Shown in pieces: positions 1-6,418 of a stretch of 6,963 bases of DNA. Each line of letters starts with the position of its first letter. The first letter of the stretch is position 1. The notes under the pieces were generated by a model, which saw only the letters and a program-made list of their open reading frames with translations, was not told the origin of the DNA and made no database searches. The DNA is from an uncultured Prevotella sp. (GTDB lineage Bacteria; Bacteroidota; Bacteroidia; Bacteroidales; Bacteroidaceae), in assembly GCA_947303825.1 (NCBI GenBank), contig CAMYZK010000132.1, forward strand, positions 1 to 6,963. The letters run 5' to 3'. A program made the position numbers and the translations under genes.

Positions 1-1080
1 CATGATGCTTGTCACCTGATGGTCTACGAACGGATTGTCGAAGCGCTCAAGCACGTCGCCGGCAAACTTCTCCAGCTCCTCCATAGGCAGGTCGAGTGTC
101 TGCATCAGCTCGTCAAACTGCACCTTGTGGATGTACTTGCCGATGACCTCATGCTGACAGGCATCGCGAACGATGTTTACACCACTGAGGAAAGCCACGG
201 GCGAGAGAACAGTGTGCGGGCCGTTGAGCAGTGTCACCTTGCGCTTGTGGTAAGGCTCCTCGCTGGGTACGAACAGCACGTGCAGACCGGCCTTGTCGGC
301 GGGGAACTCCTGGGCAACCTCTTTCGGAGCCTCGATGACCCAAAGGTGGAAGTTCTCTGCCTGCACGACGAGGTTGTCGCGGTATCCCACTTTCTCCTGT
401 ATCTGAGCAATCTCCTTACGGGGGAAACCTGGCACAATACGGTCGACCAGTGTAGCATATACGCCGCAGGAGTTCTCAAACCACTGGCGGAATCCTTCGG
501 GCAGCTCCCACAGGTCGATGTATTTACGTATGCAGTCTTTCAGCACATGTCCGTTGAGGAATATCAGCTCACAGGGGAAGATGATAAGTCCCTTGGTGGG
601 GTCGCCGTTGAATGTCTGGTAACGGCGATATAGCAGCTGTACCAGCTTGCCAGGATAGGAAGAGGCGGGCTTGTCGTCTATCTTACACTCTGGATCAAAG
701 GCAATGCCTGCCTCGGTGGTGTTGGAGATGACGAAACGTATCTCCGGCTGGTCGGCCAGCGCCATAAAGGCTTCGTTCTGGCTGTATGGGTTAAGACAGC
801 GGCTGATAACGTCAATGCGCTCCAGCGTGTTTACTGGTTTTCCGTTCTCACGGCCCTGCAGGTTGACATGGTACAGACAGTCCTGGCCGTTGAGCCAGTC
901 TACCATTCCCTGTGCCAGGGGCTGTACGACAACGACGGAGCCATTGAAGTTTGTCTTCTGGTCCATGTTCCAGATAATCCAATCCACGAAAGCACGGAGG
1001 AAGTTACCCTCACCGAACTGAATGACCTTTTCGGGCATTACGCTCTTTGGAGCGAAGTGTTTGTTTAGTGGTTTCAGCAT
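1..1080 (-). CDS. uxaB: Tagaturonate reductase (altronate oxidoreductase), partial: 3' end beyond the left edge
   Basis: The product reduces D-tagaturonate to D-altronate with NADH, the second step of galacturonate breakdown after UxaC, in the cytoplasm. I translated the minus strand from the ATG at 1080 and found 360 open codons to the edge. It belongs to the polyol-specific long-chain dehydrogenase family. The N-terminal Rossmann start has VIQFGEGNFLRAF (residues 19-31), followed by RFVISNTTEAGI (115-126) and IIFPCELI (166-173). The family catalytic pattern K-x4-N-x2-H is K281, N286 and H289. The pattern VDRIVPG lies at 212-218. Collinear similarity to E. coli UxaB (about 483 residues, from memory) is strong throughout, so roughly 120 C-terminal residues are missing only because the window ends. 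The ATG at 1080 matches the E. coli start, and no Shine-Dalgarno is present. Mannitol or fructuronate reductases (MtlD, UxuB) are relatives, but FGEGNFLRAFVDW favours UxaB. serS lies upstream in the same direction, but uxaB has its own promoter. Confidence 0.93.
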   Translation of the reverse strand, partial: MLKPLNKHFAPKSVMPEKVIQFGEGNFLRAFVDWIIWNMDQKTNFNGSVVVVQPLAQGMVDWLNGQDCLYHVNLQGRENGKPVNTLERIDVISRCLNPYSQNEAFMALADQPEIRFVISNTTEAGIAFDPECKIDDKPASSYPGKLVQLLYRRYQTFNGDPTKGLIIFPCELIFLNGHVLKDCIRKYIDLWELPEGFRQWFENSCGVYATLVDRIVPGFPRKEIAQIQEKVGYRDNLVVQAENFHLWVIEAPKEVAQEFPADKAGLHVLFVPSEEPYHKRKVTLLNGPHTVLSPVAFLSGVNIVRDACQHEVIGKYIHKVQFDELMQTLDLPMEELEKFAGDVLERFDNPFVDHQVTSIM

Positions 1081-1126
1081 AAGTGTTTCTAAAAGTTTTT
1101 AAGTTTACATGTTTGTAAGTTGCGTG

Positions 1127-1158
1127 CAAAGGTACTTACTTTTCTGCACACGGCCAAA
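1127..1158 (-). promoter_or_regulatory. Predicted Bacteroidetes-type promoter of uxaB
   Basis: On the minus strand a -33 box TTTG (1158-1155) is followed after 20 bp by the -7 element TACCTTTG (1134-1127). This matches the Bacteroidetes sigma-ABfr consensus TTTG / TAnnTTTG with 19-21 bp spacing. Transcription would start near 1120, giving an AT-rich leader of about 40 nt before the ATG at 1080. The leader contains a small hairpin, TTACA-AACA-TGTAA, near 1105-1118. Confidence 0.72.
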
Positions 1159-1166
1159 AATAAACG

Positions 1167-1240
1167 AACAAAAATCTTCAAAAAACATCACAAACACATA
1201 TAACAGCTGTATTTGCGCCTGAATTCTGAAGATTTTTGTT
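1167..1240. repeat. 14-bp perfect inverted repeat in the serS-uxaB gap
   Basis: AACAAAAATCTTCA (1167-1180) is exactly complementary to TGAAGATTTTTGTT (1227-1240), with 46 bp between the arms. It lies 17 bp past the serS stop codon and 8 bp upstream of the uxaB -33 box. In the serS transcript the second arm is followed by a T-rich stretch (CGTTTATTTTT), so it may act as a weak, large-loop terminator. An operator for uxaB or a relic of a small mobile element is also possible. The space between the arms also holds the 8-bp palindrome ACAGCTGT (1203-1210). Confidence 0.55.
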
Positions 1241-1256
1241 TTCCAGCTATCGGAGG

Positions 1257-2576
1257 TCAGTCGATGATATCGAAGCCTGTGTACTTCTGCAGGGCTTTTG
1301 GTATGCGAATACCCTGCTCGGTCTGGTTGTTCTCAAGCAATGCGGCAACGATGCGCGGCAGTGCTAGCGCCGACCCGTTGAGCGTGTGGCAGAGCTCGGT
1401 TTTCTTTGTGTCCTGACGGCGATAGCGGCACTTCAGCCTGTTGGCCTGATAGGTGTCGAAGTTGCTCACCGACGATACCTCCAGCCAGCGGCCCTGTGCT
1501 TCGCTGTATACCTCGAAATCGTAGCAGATGGCAGAGGTGAACGACTGGTCGCCTCCACAGAGAAGCAGAATGCGGTAAGGCAGTTCCAGCTTCTTCAGCA
1601 GCCCTTCCACATGAGCCAGCATCTCCTTGTGGCTCTCTCTGGAGTGTTCGGGCTTGTCTATGCGTACTATCTCTATCTTGGAGAACTCGTGCAAGCGGTT
1701 CAAGCCTCTCACCTCCTTGCCGTATGAGCCTGCCTCACGACGGAAGCACTCGGTATAGGCACAGTTTTTTATGGGCAGTTGAGCCTCGTCGAGTATCACA
1801 TCTCTATATATATTGGTGACGGGCACTTCGGCAGTGGGAATGAGATAGAAATCGTCTACCTCGCAGTGATACATCTGCCCTTCCTTGTCGGGCAGCTGTC
1901 CGGTGCCGTAGCCCGAAGCTGCATTGACCACCGTTGGGGGCATGATCTCTGTATAGCCAGAAGCACGGGCTTCGTCGAGGAAGAAGTTGATGAGTGCACG
2001 CTGCAGCTGTGCTCCTTTTCCGATATACACAGGAAATCCGGCGCCTGTTATCTTCACCCCAAGGTCAAAGTCAATGATGTTATATTTCTTTGCCAACTCC
2101 CAGTGAGGCAGCGGATTGCTTATTCCCAAAGTGGGATTGACGTTCCAGTTGCCAACGGTATCACTGTCTGTACACTCCTTGAGATTACTTTTCACCACAT
2201 GGTTGTCTTCTGCCGTCCTGCCCTCAGGCACTTCGTCGTAAGGTATGTTTGGTATCTGGCAGAGCAGCTGGTTCATTTCTTCCTGAGCCTGATTCATGGC
2301 TTCCTCCAGCTGGCGTGAGCTTTCCTTCAAGCTGGCCACCTGCTGCTTGGCTTCCTCTGCCTCGGCCTTGCGTCCCTCTTTCATCAAGCGTCCTATCTGG
2401 CTCGACTGCTGCTTCTGCTCGTTCAGGTTGCGGTCTAGCTGCTGCTGGCTCTCACGGCGGCGGCGGTCAATGGCCAGCACCTCGTCTATTGCCTCGCGTG
2501 CACCTTCAAAATGCTTCTTCTCCAAGCCGCGTATCACGCGCTCGGTATTCTCGGTAATGAGCTTAAGTGTTAACAT
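1257..2576 (-). CDS. serS: Serine--tRNA ligase (seryl-tRNA synthetase, class II)
   Basis: This cytoplasmic enzyme activates serine with ATP and loads it onto tRNA-Ser, and also onto tRNA-Sec where that exists. The 439 residues are slightly longer than the usual 420-430. Residues about 27-107 form the charged, heptad-rich coiled-coil arm that grips the long variable arm of tRNA-Ser. The catalytic core follows. Motif 1 is near 201-222 (ending MPPTVVN), and the TAE serine-binding loop is at 248-250. Motif 2 contains FRRE (278-281) with EAGSYGKEVRGLNRLHEF after it. Motif 3 is GSALALPR (401-408), with the ATP-binding arginine R408. The protein ends in the typical YTGFDIID. Start at the ATG at 2576 is supported by the usual MLTLKLI N-terminus and by a promoter 40 nt upstream; no Shine-Dalgarno is visible. 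It is divergent from maeB. All key motifs are intact. Confidence 0.98.
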   Translation of the reverse strand: MLTLKLITENTERVIRGLEKKHFEGAREAIDEVLAIDRRRRESQQQLDRNLNEQKQQSSQIGRLMKEGRKAEAEEAKQQVASLKESSRQLEEAMNQAQEEMNQLLCQIPNIPYDEVPEGRTAEDNHVVKSNLKECTDSDTVGNWNVNPTLGISNPLPHWELAKKYNIIDFDLGVKITGAGFPVYIGKGAQLQRALINFFLDEARASGYTEIMPPTVVNAASGYGTGQLPDKEGQMYHCEVDDFYLIPTAEVPVTNIYRDVILDEAQLPIKNCAYTECFRREAGSYGKEVRGLNRLHEFSKIEIVRIDKPEHSRESHKEMLAHVEGLLKKLELPYRILLLCGGDQSFTSAICYDFEVYSEAQGRWLEVSSVSNFDTYQANRLKCRYRRQDTKKTELCHTLNGSALALPRIVAALLENNQTEQGIRIPKALQKYTGFDIID

Positions 2577-2615
2577 AATCTGTTATAATTTTTGTATATT
2601 CTGCTTTTTAAGTTG

Positions 2616-2646
2616 CAAAGGTACTCATTTTCGTGGAAACAGCAAA
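2616..2646 (-). promoter_or_regulatory. Predicted Bacteroidetes-type promoter of serS
   Basis: On the minus strand a TTTG -33 box (2646-2643) is followed after 19 bp by TACCTTTG (2623-2616), an exact TAnnTTTG -7 element. The expected start near 2609 gives a short A/T-rich leader of about 33 nt and leaves no room for a riboswitch or T-box leader. The -7 octamer is identical to that of the uxaB promoter. Confidence 0.8.
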
Positions 2647-2660
2647 TGTTTTGAACATTT
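2644..2660. repeat. 17-bp palindrome overlapping the serS -33 box, candidate operator
   Basis: AAATGTT-TTG-AACATTT is a perfect inverted repeat with 7-bp arms and a 3-bp centre. Its serS-proximal arm shares three bases with the -33 TTTG box (2643-2646). Size and symmetry suit a dimeric helix-turn-helix regulator, but chance in AT-rich DNA cannot be excluded. The heptamer GCAAATG at 2642-2648 recurs in direct orientation at 2669-2675. Confidence 0.4.
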
Positions 2661-2848
2661 TTTATCACGCAAATGCTGAGTCAAGAGCTTCGGCAGAGTT
2701 TCAATGCCCTAGTCAGTACAGACCGTATACAACGACAAGAAAAGCAGTTTTTGTGTGTCTGCCAGCTGGCTTTTTGTTGTAATCTGTTACCATTTCTCAA
2801 TTATTTATGCAAAAATAGTAAATTTTTCAATCATCAAAGTGAAATAAC
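2661..2848. other. Central part of the serS-maeB divergent intergenic region, no gene recognised
   Basis: I find no convincing reading frame, tRNA or known RNA here. The only structure of note is the perfect 10-bp palindrome GCCAGCTGGC (2761-2770), followed directly by TTTTTGTTGT. A weak, interrupted complement (ACAAC at 2729-2733 and AAAAGC at 2740-2745) lies upstream of it, so a poor hairpin with a T tail pointing toward maeB is conceivable. The stretch 2790-2845 is AT-rich, as is common upstream of promoters. Confidence 0.4.
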
Positions 2849-2890
2849 GTAAGTTTTTCGTAACTTTGCCGACCGCAAAGGCGAACTTAC
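2849..2890. repeat. Nested inverted repeats spanning the maeB -7 element and start site
   Basis: The outer arms GTAAGTT (2849-2855) and AACTTAC (2884-2890) are perfectly complementary. Inside them CTTTGC (2864-2869) and GCAAAG (2875-2880) form a perfect 6-bp stem around the loop CGACC. The inner left arm includes the TTTG of the -7 element, and the right arms fall at or just after the expected transcription start. An operator role is inferred only from position and symmetry. Confidence 0.4.
2861..2868 (+). promoter_or_regulatory. Predicted -7 element of the maeB promoter
   Basis: TAACTTTG matches the Bacteroidetes TAnnTTTG -7 consensus. I see no TTG at the expected -33 distance (about 2838-2842 reads AGTGA), so only half the promoter is supported, which could mean a weak or activated promoter. 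Transcription would start near 2875, giving a leader of about 57 nt with no Shine-Dalgarno before the ATG at 2932. Confidence 0.55.
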
Positions 2891-2931
2891 TCTGTCTTGG
2901 CAAAACAAAGGAACGGTAACACATTACAACT

Positions 2932-5238
2932 ATGGTAAAAATAACCAAAGAACAGGCCCTCGCCTATCACCAGAGCGGCCGCCCCGGAAAGATTGAAGTA
3001 AAGCCCACGAAGGCTTATCGTACCCAAACCGACCTCAGCCTGGCATACTCACCCGGCGTGGCATACCCCTGCCTTGAGATTCAGCAGAACCCAGAGGATG
3101 CCTATAAGTATACCGACAAGGGAAACCTGGTGGCCGTCATCTCTAACGGCACCGCCGTGCTGGGACTAGGAGACATAGGGGCTATGAGCGGCAAACCCGT
3201 GATGGAAGGCAAGGGCTTGCTATTCAAGATTTACGGTGGCATTGATGTCTTCGACATCGAGGTCAACGAGAAAGACCCGGAGAAATTTTGTGAGGCTGTA
3301 GAACGCATTGCACCTACCTTCGGAGGAATCAACCTTGAGGACATAAAGGCACCGGAATGCTTCTACATAGAGGAACGGCTGAAGCGCACACTCGACATAC
3401 CCGTGATGCACGATGACCAGCACGGCACAGCCATCATCAGTGCCGCAGGACTGAAAAACGCCCTTGAGGTAATTGGCAAGGACATCAGCAAGGTGCGCAT
3501 CGTTGTAAACGGTGCCGGTGCTGCTGCCATATCGTGTACAAAACTGTATATGGCCATCGGTGCACAAAAGGAGAACATCGTCATGCTCGACTCAAAGGGA
3601 GTCATCTCTGTTTCACGCAATGACTTGAACGAACAAAAACGTTTCTTTGCTACCGAGAGAACCGACATACACACCCTGGCAGAGGCAGTAAACGGTGCCG
3701 ATGTCTTCGTAGGACTCTCAAAGGGGAACGTACTGTCGAAGGACATGGTGCGTTCCATGGCCAAAGACCCCGTCATCTTCGCCCTCGCCAACCCCGTGCC
3801 TGAGATAAGCTATGAGGATGCCATGGATGCACGCCCCGACGTGCTCATGTCAACAGGCCGCACCGACTATCCCAATCAGATAAACAATGTAATAGGCTTC
3901 CCCTACATCTTCCGTGGAGCCCTCGATGTACATGCCAAGGCCATCAACGAGCAGATGAAGCTTGCCGCCGTCCACGCCATTGCCGACCTGGCCAAGCAGC
4001 CCGTGCCCGACGTGGTGAACGATGTCTACAAGGTTAACAACCTACGTTTCGGACGTGACTACTTCATTCCAAAGCCGGTAGACCCACGACTCATCAGCGA
4101 GGTAAGTGCTGCCGTGGCACAAGCAGCCATTGAGAGTGGCGTAGCACGTAAGACCATAACAGACTGGAACCAGTACAAGAACTCGCTCACAGTGCTGCTG
4201 GGGCAGGAGACAAAGCTCACACAGAAGCTATACGCCACTGCCGCCACACATCCGCAACGCGTAGTCTTTGCAGAAGCCGTACACCCCACCATGCTCAAGG
4301 CTGCCATTCAGGCCAAGGCCGAAGGCATCTGCCAACCCATACTGCTGGGCAACGACGAGGTCATTGCAAAACTGGCAAAGAGCCTCGACCTCTCCCTGGA
4401 GGGTATAGAGATAGTAAACCTGCGCCATCCTTCCGAGCAGGAGCGCCGCGAACGCTATGCACGCATACTTACTGAGAAACGCCAGCGCGACGGATACACA
4501 TTCCAAGAGGCCAACGACAAGATGTTTGAGCGCAACTACTTCGGAATGATGATGGTAGAGACAGGCGAGGCCGACGCCTTCATCACAGGACTCTACACCA
4601 AGTACTCCAACACCGTCAAGGTGGTGAAGGAGGTGATTGGCATACGCCCGGAGTACAAACACTTCGGAGCCATGCACATCATCAACTCGCCCAAAGGAAC
4701 GCTCTACATTGCCGACACGCTGGTCAACGAGAACCCCGACACCGACACGCTCGTCGACATAGGCAAGCTGGCTGCCACCGCCGTTCGCTTCTTCAATGAG
4801 AAACCCGTCATTGCCATGGTGAGCCACTCCAACTTCGGCTCCTCGCAGAGCGACGGTGCACTCAAGGTGAAGCATGCCGTAGAACAGCTGCACCAGCTCT
4901 ACCCCGACCTGCCCATAGACGGGGAGATGCAGATAGGCTTTGCACTCGACCGCGAGCTGCGCGACGAGCAGTACCCCTTCAGCCGTCTGGCTGGAAGGAA
5001 TGTCAACACACTGGTATTTCCCAACCTTACCTCTGCCCGCTCCTCCTACAAGATGCTACAGATGCTCGGCGCCGATGCAGAAATAATCGGCCCCATACAG
5101 ATAGGACTCAACAAGGCCATACACTTCGTAGACTTCGGAGCTTCGGTGCGCGACGTGGTGAACACCGTCGCCGTTGCTACCATCGACGCATACGTCATGA
5201 AACTAAAGAACCGCATATCAGGCACAGCCAAACTGTAA
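2932..5238 (+). CDS. maeB: Malic enzyme fused to a phosphotransacetylase-like domain (MaeB type)
   Basis: The enzyme oxidatively decarboxylates malate to pyruvate and CO2 with NAD(P)+ and a divalent metal, in the cytoplasm. The 768 residues fit the fused class (about 760). The malic N-domain is about 15-150, with the YSPGVA tyrosine Y39 and the catalytic lysine K94 (MEGKG). Acidic metal-ligand candidates are E136, D137 and D161-D162 (HDDQHGTA). The Rossmann domain has GAGAAA (194-199) and ALANPVPE (284-291), followed by [18 protein letters not shown] (315-332). The phosphotransacetylase-like domain runs from about 430 to 768, with [19 protein letters not shown] and SHSNFGSS as landmarks. In E. 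coli MaeB this domain is regulatory and binds acetyl-CoA. Here the Pta Ser-Arg pair is replaced by D734-F735, consistent with that. Coenzyme preference cannot be read safely. It is monocistronic: divergent from serS and ended by a strong hairpin. Confidence 0.96.
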   Translation: MVKITKEQALAYHQSGRPGKIEVKPTKAYRTQTDLSLAYSPGVAYPCLEIQQNPEDAYKYTDKGNLVAVISNGTAVLGLGDIGAMSGKPVMEGKGLLFKIYGGIDVFDIEVNEKDPEKFCEAVERIAPTFGGINLEDIKAPECFYIEERLKRTLDIPVMHDDQHGTAIISAAGLKNALEVIGKDISKVRIVVNGAGAAAISCTKLYMAIGAQKENIVMLDSKGVISVSRNDLNEQKRFFATERTDIHTLAEAVNGADVFVGLSKGNVLSKDMVRSMAKDPVIFALANPVPEISYEDAMDARPDVLMSTGRTDYPNQINNVIGFPYIFRGALDVHAKAINEQMKLAAVHAIADLAKQPVPDVVNDVYKVNNLRFGRDYFIPKPVDPRLISEVSAAVAQAAIESGVARKTITDWNQYKNSLTVLLGQETKLTQKLYATAATHPQRVVFAEAVHPTMLKAAIQAKAEGICQPILLGNDEVIAKLAKSLDLSLEGIEIVNLRHPSEQERRERYARILTEKRQRDGYTFQEANDKMFERNYFGMMMVETGEADAFITGLYTKYSNTVKVVKEVIGIRPEYKHFGAMHIINSPKGTLYIADTLVNENPDTDTLVDIGKLAATAVRFFNEKPVIAMVSHSNFGSSQSDGALKVKHAVEQLHQLYPDLPIDGEMQIGFALDRELRDEQYPFSRLAGRNVNTLVFPNLTSARSSYKMLQMLGADAEIIGPIQIGLNKAIHFVDFGASVRDVVNTVAVATIDAYVMKLKNRISGTAKL

Positions 5239-5262
5239 CACCGGCAACAAGCCTGCAAGGAC

Positions 5263-5302
5263 AAGGGAAGGGGTTGACTGTAAGCTGTCAACCCCTTCCC
5301 TT
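5263..5302. terminator. Strong hairpin between convergent maeB and rsgA, probable bidirectional terminator
   Basis: AAGGGAAGGGGTTGAC (5263-5278) pairs perfectly with its complement at 5287-5302, forming a 16-bp stem with an 8-base loop (TGTAAGCT). It begins 24 bp after the maeB stop and ends 19 bp before the rsgA stop. On the plus strand it is followed by the T-rich CTTTCTC, so it should end maeB. The minus-strand tail (GTCCTTGC) is T-poor, so termination of rsgA is less certain. Confidence 0.85.
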
Positions 5303-5321
5303 CTTTCTCAAACAACTACAC

Positions 5322-6362
5322 TCAGTATGCCTCACGATATTTACACTCGTCCTTGTCGTGAAGCATAGACAGGTACGACTGGTAACGGCTCTGGGCTATG
5401 AAATGGTCGTCCAGTGCTTTCAGCACAGCACATCCCGGCTCATGGGTATGGGTGCAGTTGCTGAAGCGGCAGTGCTTGGAGAAGCGGAATATCTCCTTGA
5501 AATAGCCCGAAATCTCTTCGGGTTCCATATCGAAGGTTCCGAAGCCTTTGATGCCCGGAGTATCAATGAGGTAAGAAGCCTCCCCCGCCCCCTCCAAAGG
5601 AGGGGAGACCAACTCTGGCCCAAGACCTATAGTCCCTCCTTCGGAGGGGTTGGGCAGGCTTATCATCTCGCTGAACGTGGTGGTGTGCATACCTGTTCCC
5701 CATGCGTCACTAAGGTCGGCCGTTCTGAGGTTAGCTTCTGGCACCAAGCAATTGATAAGAGTAGACTTCCCCACCCCACTGTTTCCGCTCAACAGTGTAA
5801 TCTTCCCTACAAGCAGTGGCTTCAGGGCTTGAAGCCCATCACCTGTTACAGCCGATATTTGCAGACATTGATAGCCTACTGTCTCATAGAGTTGTACCAT
5901 CATCTGTTGCAGATGTCTCTCATCTGCGTCAAGTAGGTCGGTCTTGTTGAACACCAGAACGACAGGCACCCTGTATGCCTCGGCCGAGGCAAGAAACCGG
6001 TCGATGAAGGTGGTAGACGTCTGAGGCTGTGCCACGGTGACTATGAGCATGGCCTGATCTACGTTAGCAGCAATGATATGGCTCTGCTTCGACAGGTTGA
6101 TACTCTTGCGTATGATGTAGTTGCGACGGTCGTCTATCTCGGTAATGAACGAAGCTCCCCCTTCGTCACCAGAAGGCGACACGACAGAAACCCTGTCACC
6201 CACTGCCACTGGATTGGTGCTCCTAATTCCTCGTAGGCGAAAGTTTCCCTTTATCTTACAGTCAAGCAAACGGCCATCCTCTGTACGGACAGTGTACCAG
6301 CTGCCAGTGTTCTTGACTACCAGCCCCTTTACAATCTCTAAAGATGAATTCTTAGCAGGCAT
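5322..6362 (-). CDS. rsgA: Ribosome small subunit-dependent GTPase RsgA, with an in-frame repeat insertion
   Basis: RsgA is a circularly permuted GTPase that binds the 30S subunit late in its assembly and checks the decoding region. The N-terminal OB fold is about 10-85. The GTPase motifs come in permuted order: G4 NKTD (139-142), G5 SAVTGDG (170-176), G1 GNSGVGKS (193-200), G2/switch [10 protein letters not shown] (222-230) and G3 DTPG (267-270). The zinc knuckle is C298-x4-C303-x-H305-x5-C311. At 346 residues it is longer than the usual roughly 310. The excess lies between SEM (231-233) and YLIDTPG (264-270), where about 30 residues rich in P, E and G replace a turn of about seven. This stretch is encoded by the palindromic element at 5576-5661. 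Every catalytic motif and the frame are intact, so the protein is probably functional. It starts 56 bp after frr with no visible promoter of its own, so co-transcription with frr is likely. Confidence 0.96.
   Translation of the reverse strand: MPAKNSSLEIVKGLVVKNTGSWYTVRTEDGRLLDCKIKGNFRLRGIRSTNPVAVGDRVSVVSPSGDEGGASFITEIDDRRNYIIRKSINLSKQSHIIAANVDQAMLIVTVAQPQTSTTFIDRFLASAEAYRVPVVLVFNKTDLLDADERHLQQMMVQLYETVGYQCLQISAVTGDGLQALKPLLVGKITLLSGNSGVGKSTLINCLVPEANLRTADLSDAWGTGMHTTTFSEMISLPNPSEGGTIGLGPELVSPPLEGAGEASYLIDTPGIKGFGTFDMEPEEISGYFKEIFRFSKHCRFSNCTHTHEPGCAVLKALDDHFIAQSRYQSYLSMLHDKDECKYREAY
5576..5661. repeat. Paired inverted palindromic (REP-like) element inside rsgA
   Basis: The 86-bp element begins AAGCCT (5576-5581) and ends AGGCTT (5656-5661). 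Half A (5576-5604) holds a 7-bp hairpin, CCCCTCC-AAA-GGAGGGG (5589-5605). Half B (5634-5661) holds CCCTCC-TTC-GGAGGG (5634-5648). Half A and the reverse complement of half B agree at 24 of 28 aligned positions with one 1-base gap, so they are two copies facing each other across 29 bp. From memory, similar short repeats with GGAGGGG and AAGCCT ends are scattered in Prevotella and other Bacteroidales genomes, mostly between genes; this was not searched. It encodes RsgA residues 234-263. No clear target duplication is seen, and exact ends are uncertain by a few bases. Confidence 0.75.
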
Positions 6363-6418
6363 CTGTCAGGCTGATTGGTGGCTCGGTCTATAACACGGCA
6401 AAAAAGCAAAAAGACACA

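Noticed and set aside
19..633. 204-codon plus-strand open frame at the left edge
   Set aside because: It is the antisense shadow of uxaB, whose minus-strand translation matches tagaturonate reductase from end to end.
2577..2931. A small RNA, riboswitch or T-box leader upstream of serS or maeB
   Set aside because: Predicted leaders are only about 33 and 57 nt, no specifier-like or known aptamer structure is seen, and the remaining DNA shows only short palindromes.
4228..4893. 221-codon minus-strand open frame inside maeB
   Set aside because: It lies fully antisense to the well-supported MaeB coding sequence, its translation resembles no family I know, and GC-rich codon use in the real gene leaves antisense frames open by chance.
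5249..5302. The maeB/rsgA terminator as another copy of the rsgA repeat (AAGCCTG and CAACCCC words are shared)
   Set aside because: The words are short and in a different arrangement, and the stem sequence differs from the GGAGGGG core. The shared C/G runs are best taken as chance without a genome-wide search.
5274..5936. 220-codon plus-strand open frame over the 3' part of rsgA
   Set aside because: It is antisense to conserved RsgA motifs and starts inside the terminator hairpin. No family resemblance was seen.
6145..6185. Possible second, decayed copy of the GC-rich repeat in rsgA (AAGCTCCCCCTTCG near 6150)
   Set aside because: It encodes the ordinary loop before [13 protein letters not shown] of the OB fold, the protein is not clearly longer there, and no paired palindrome is present.
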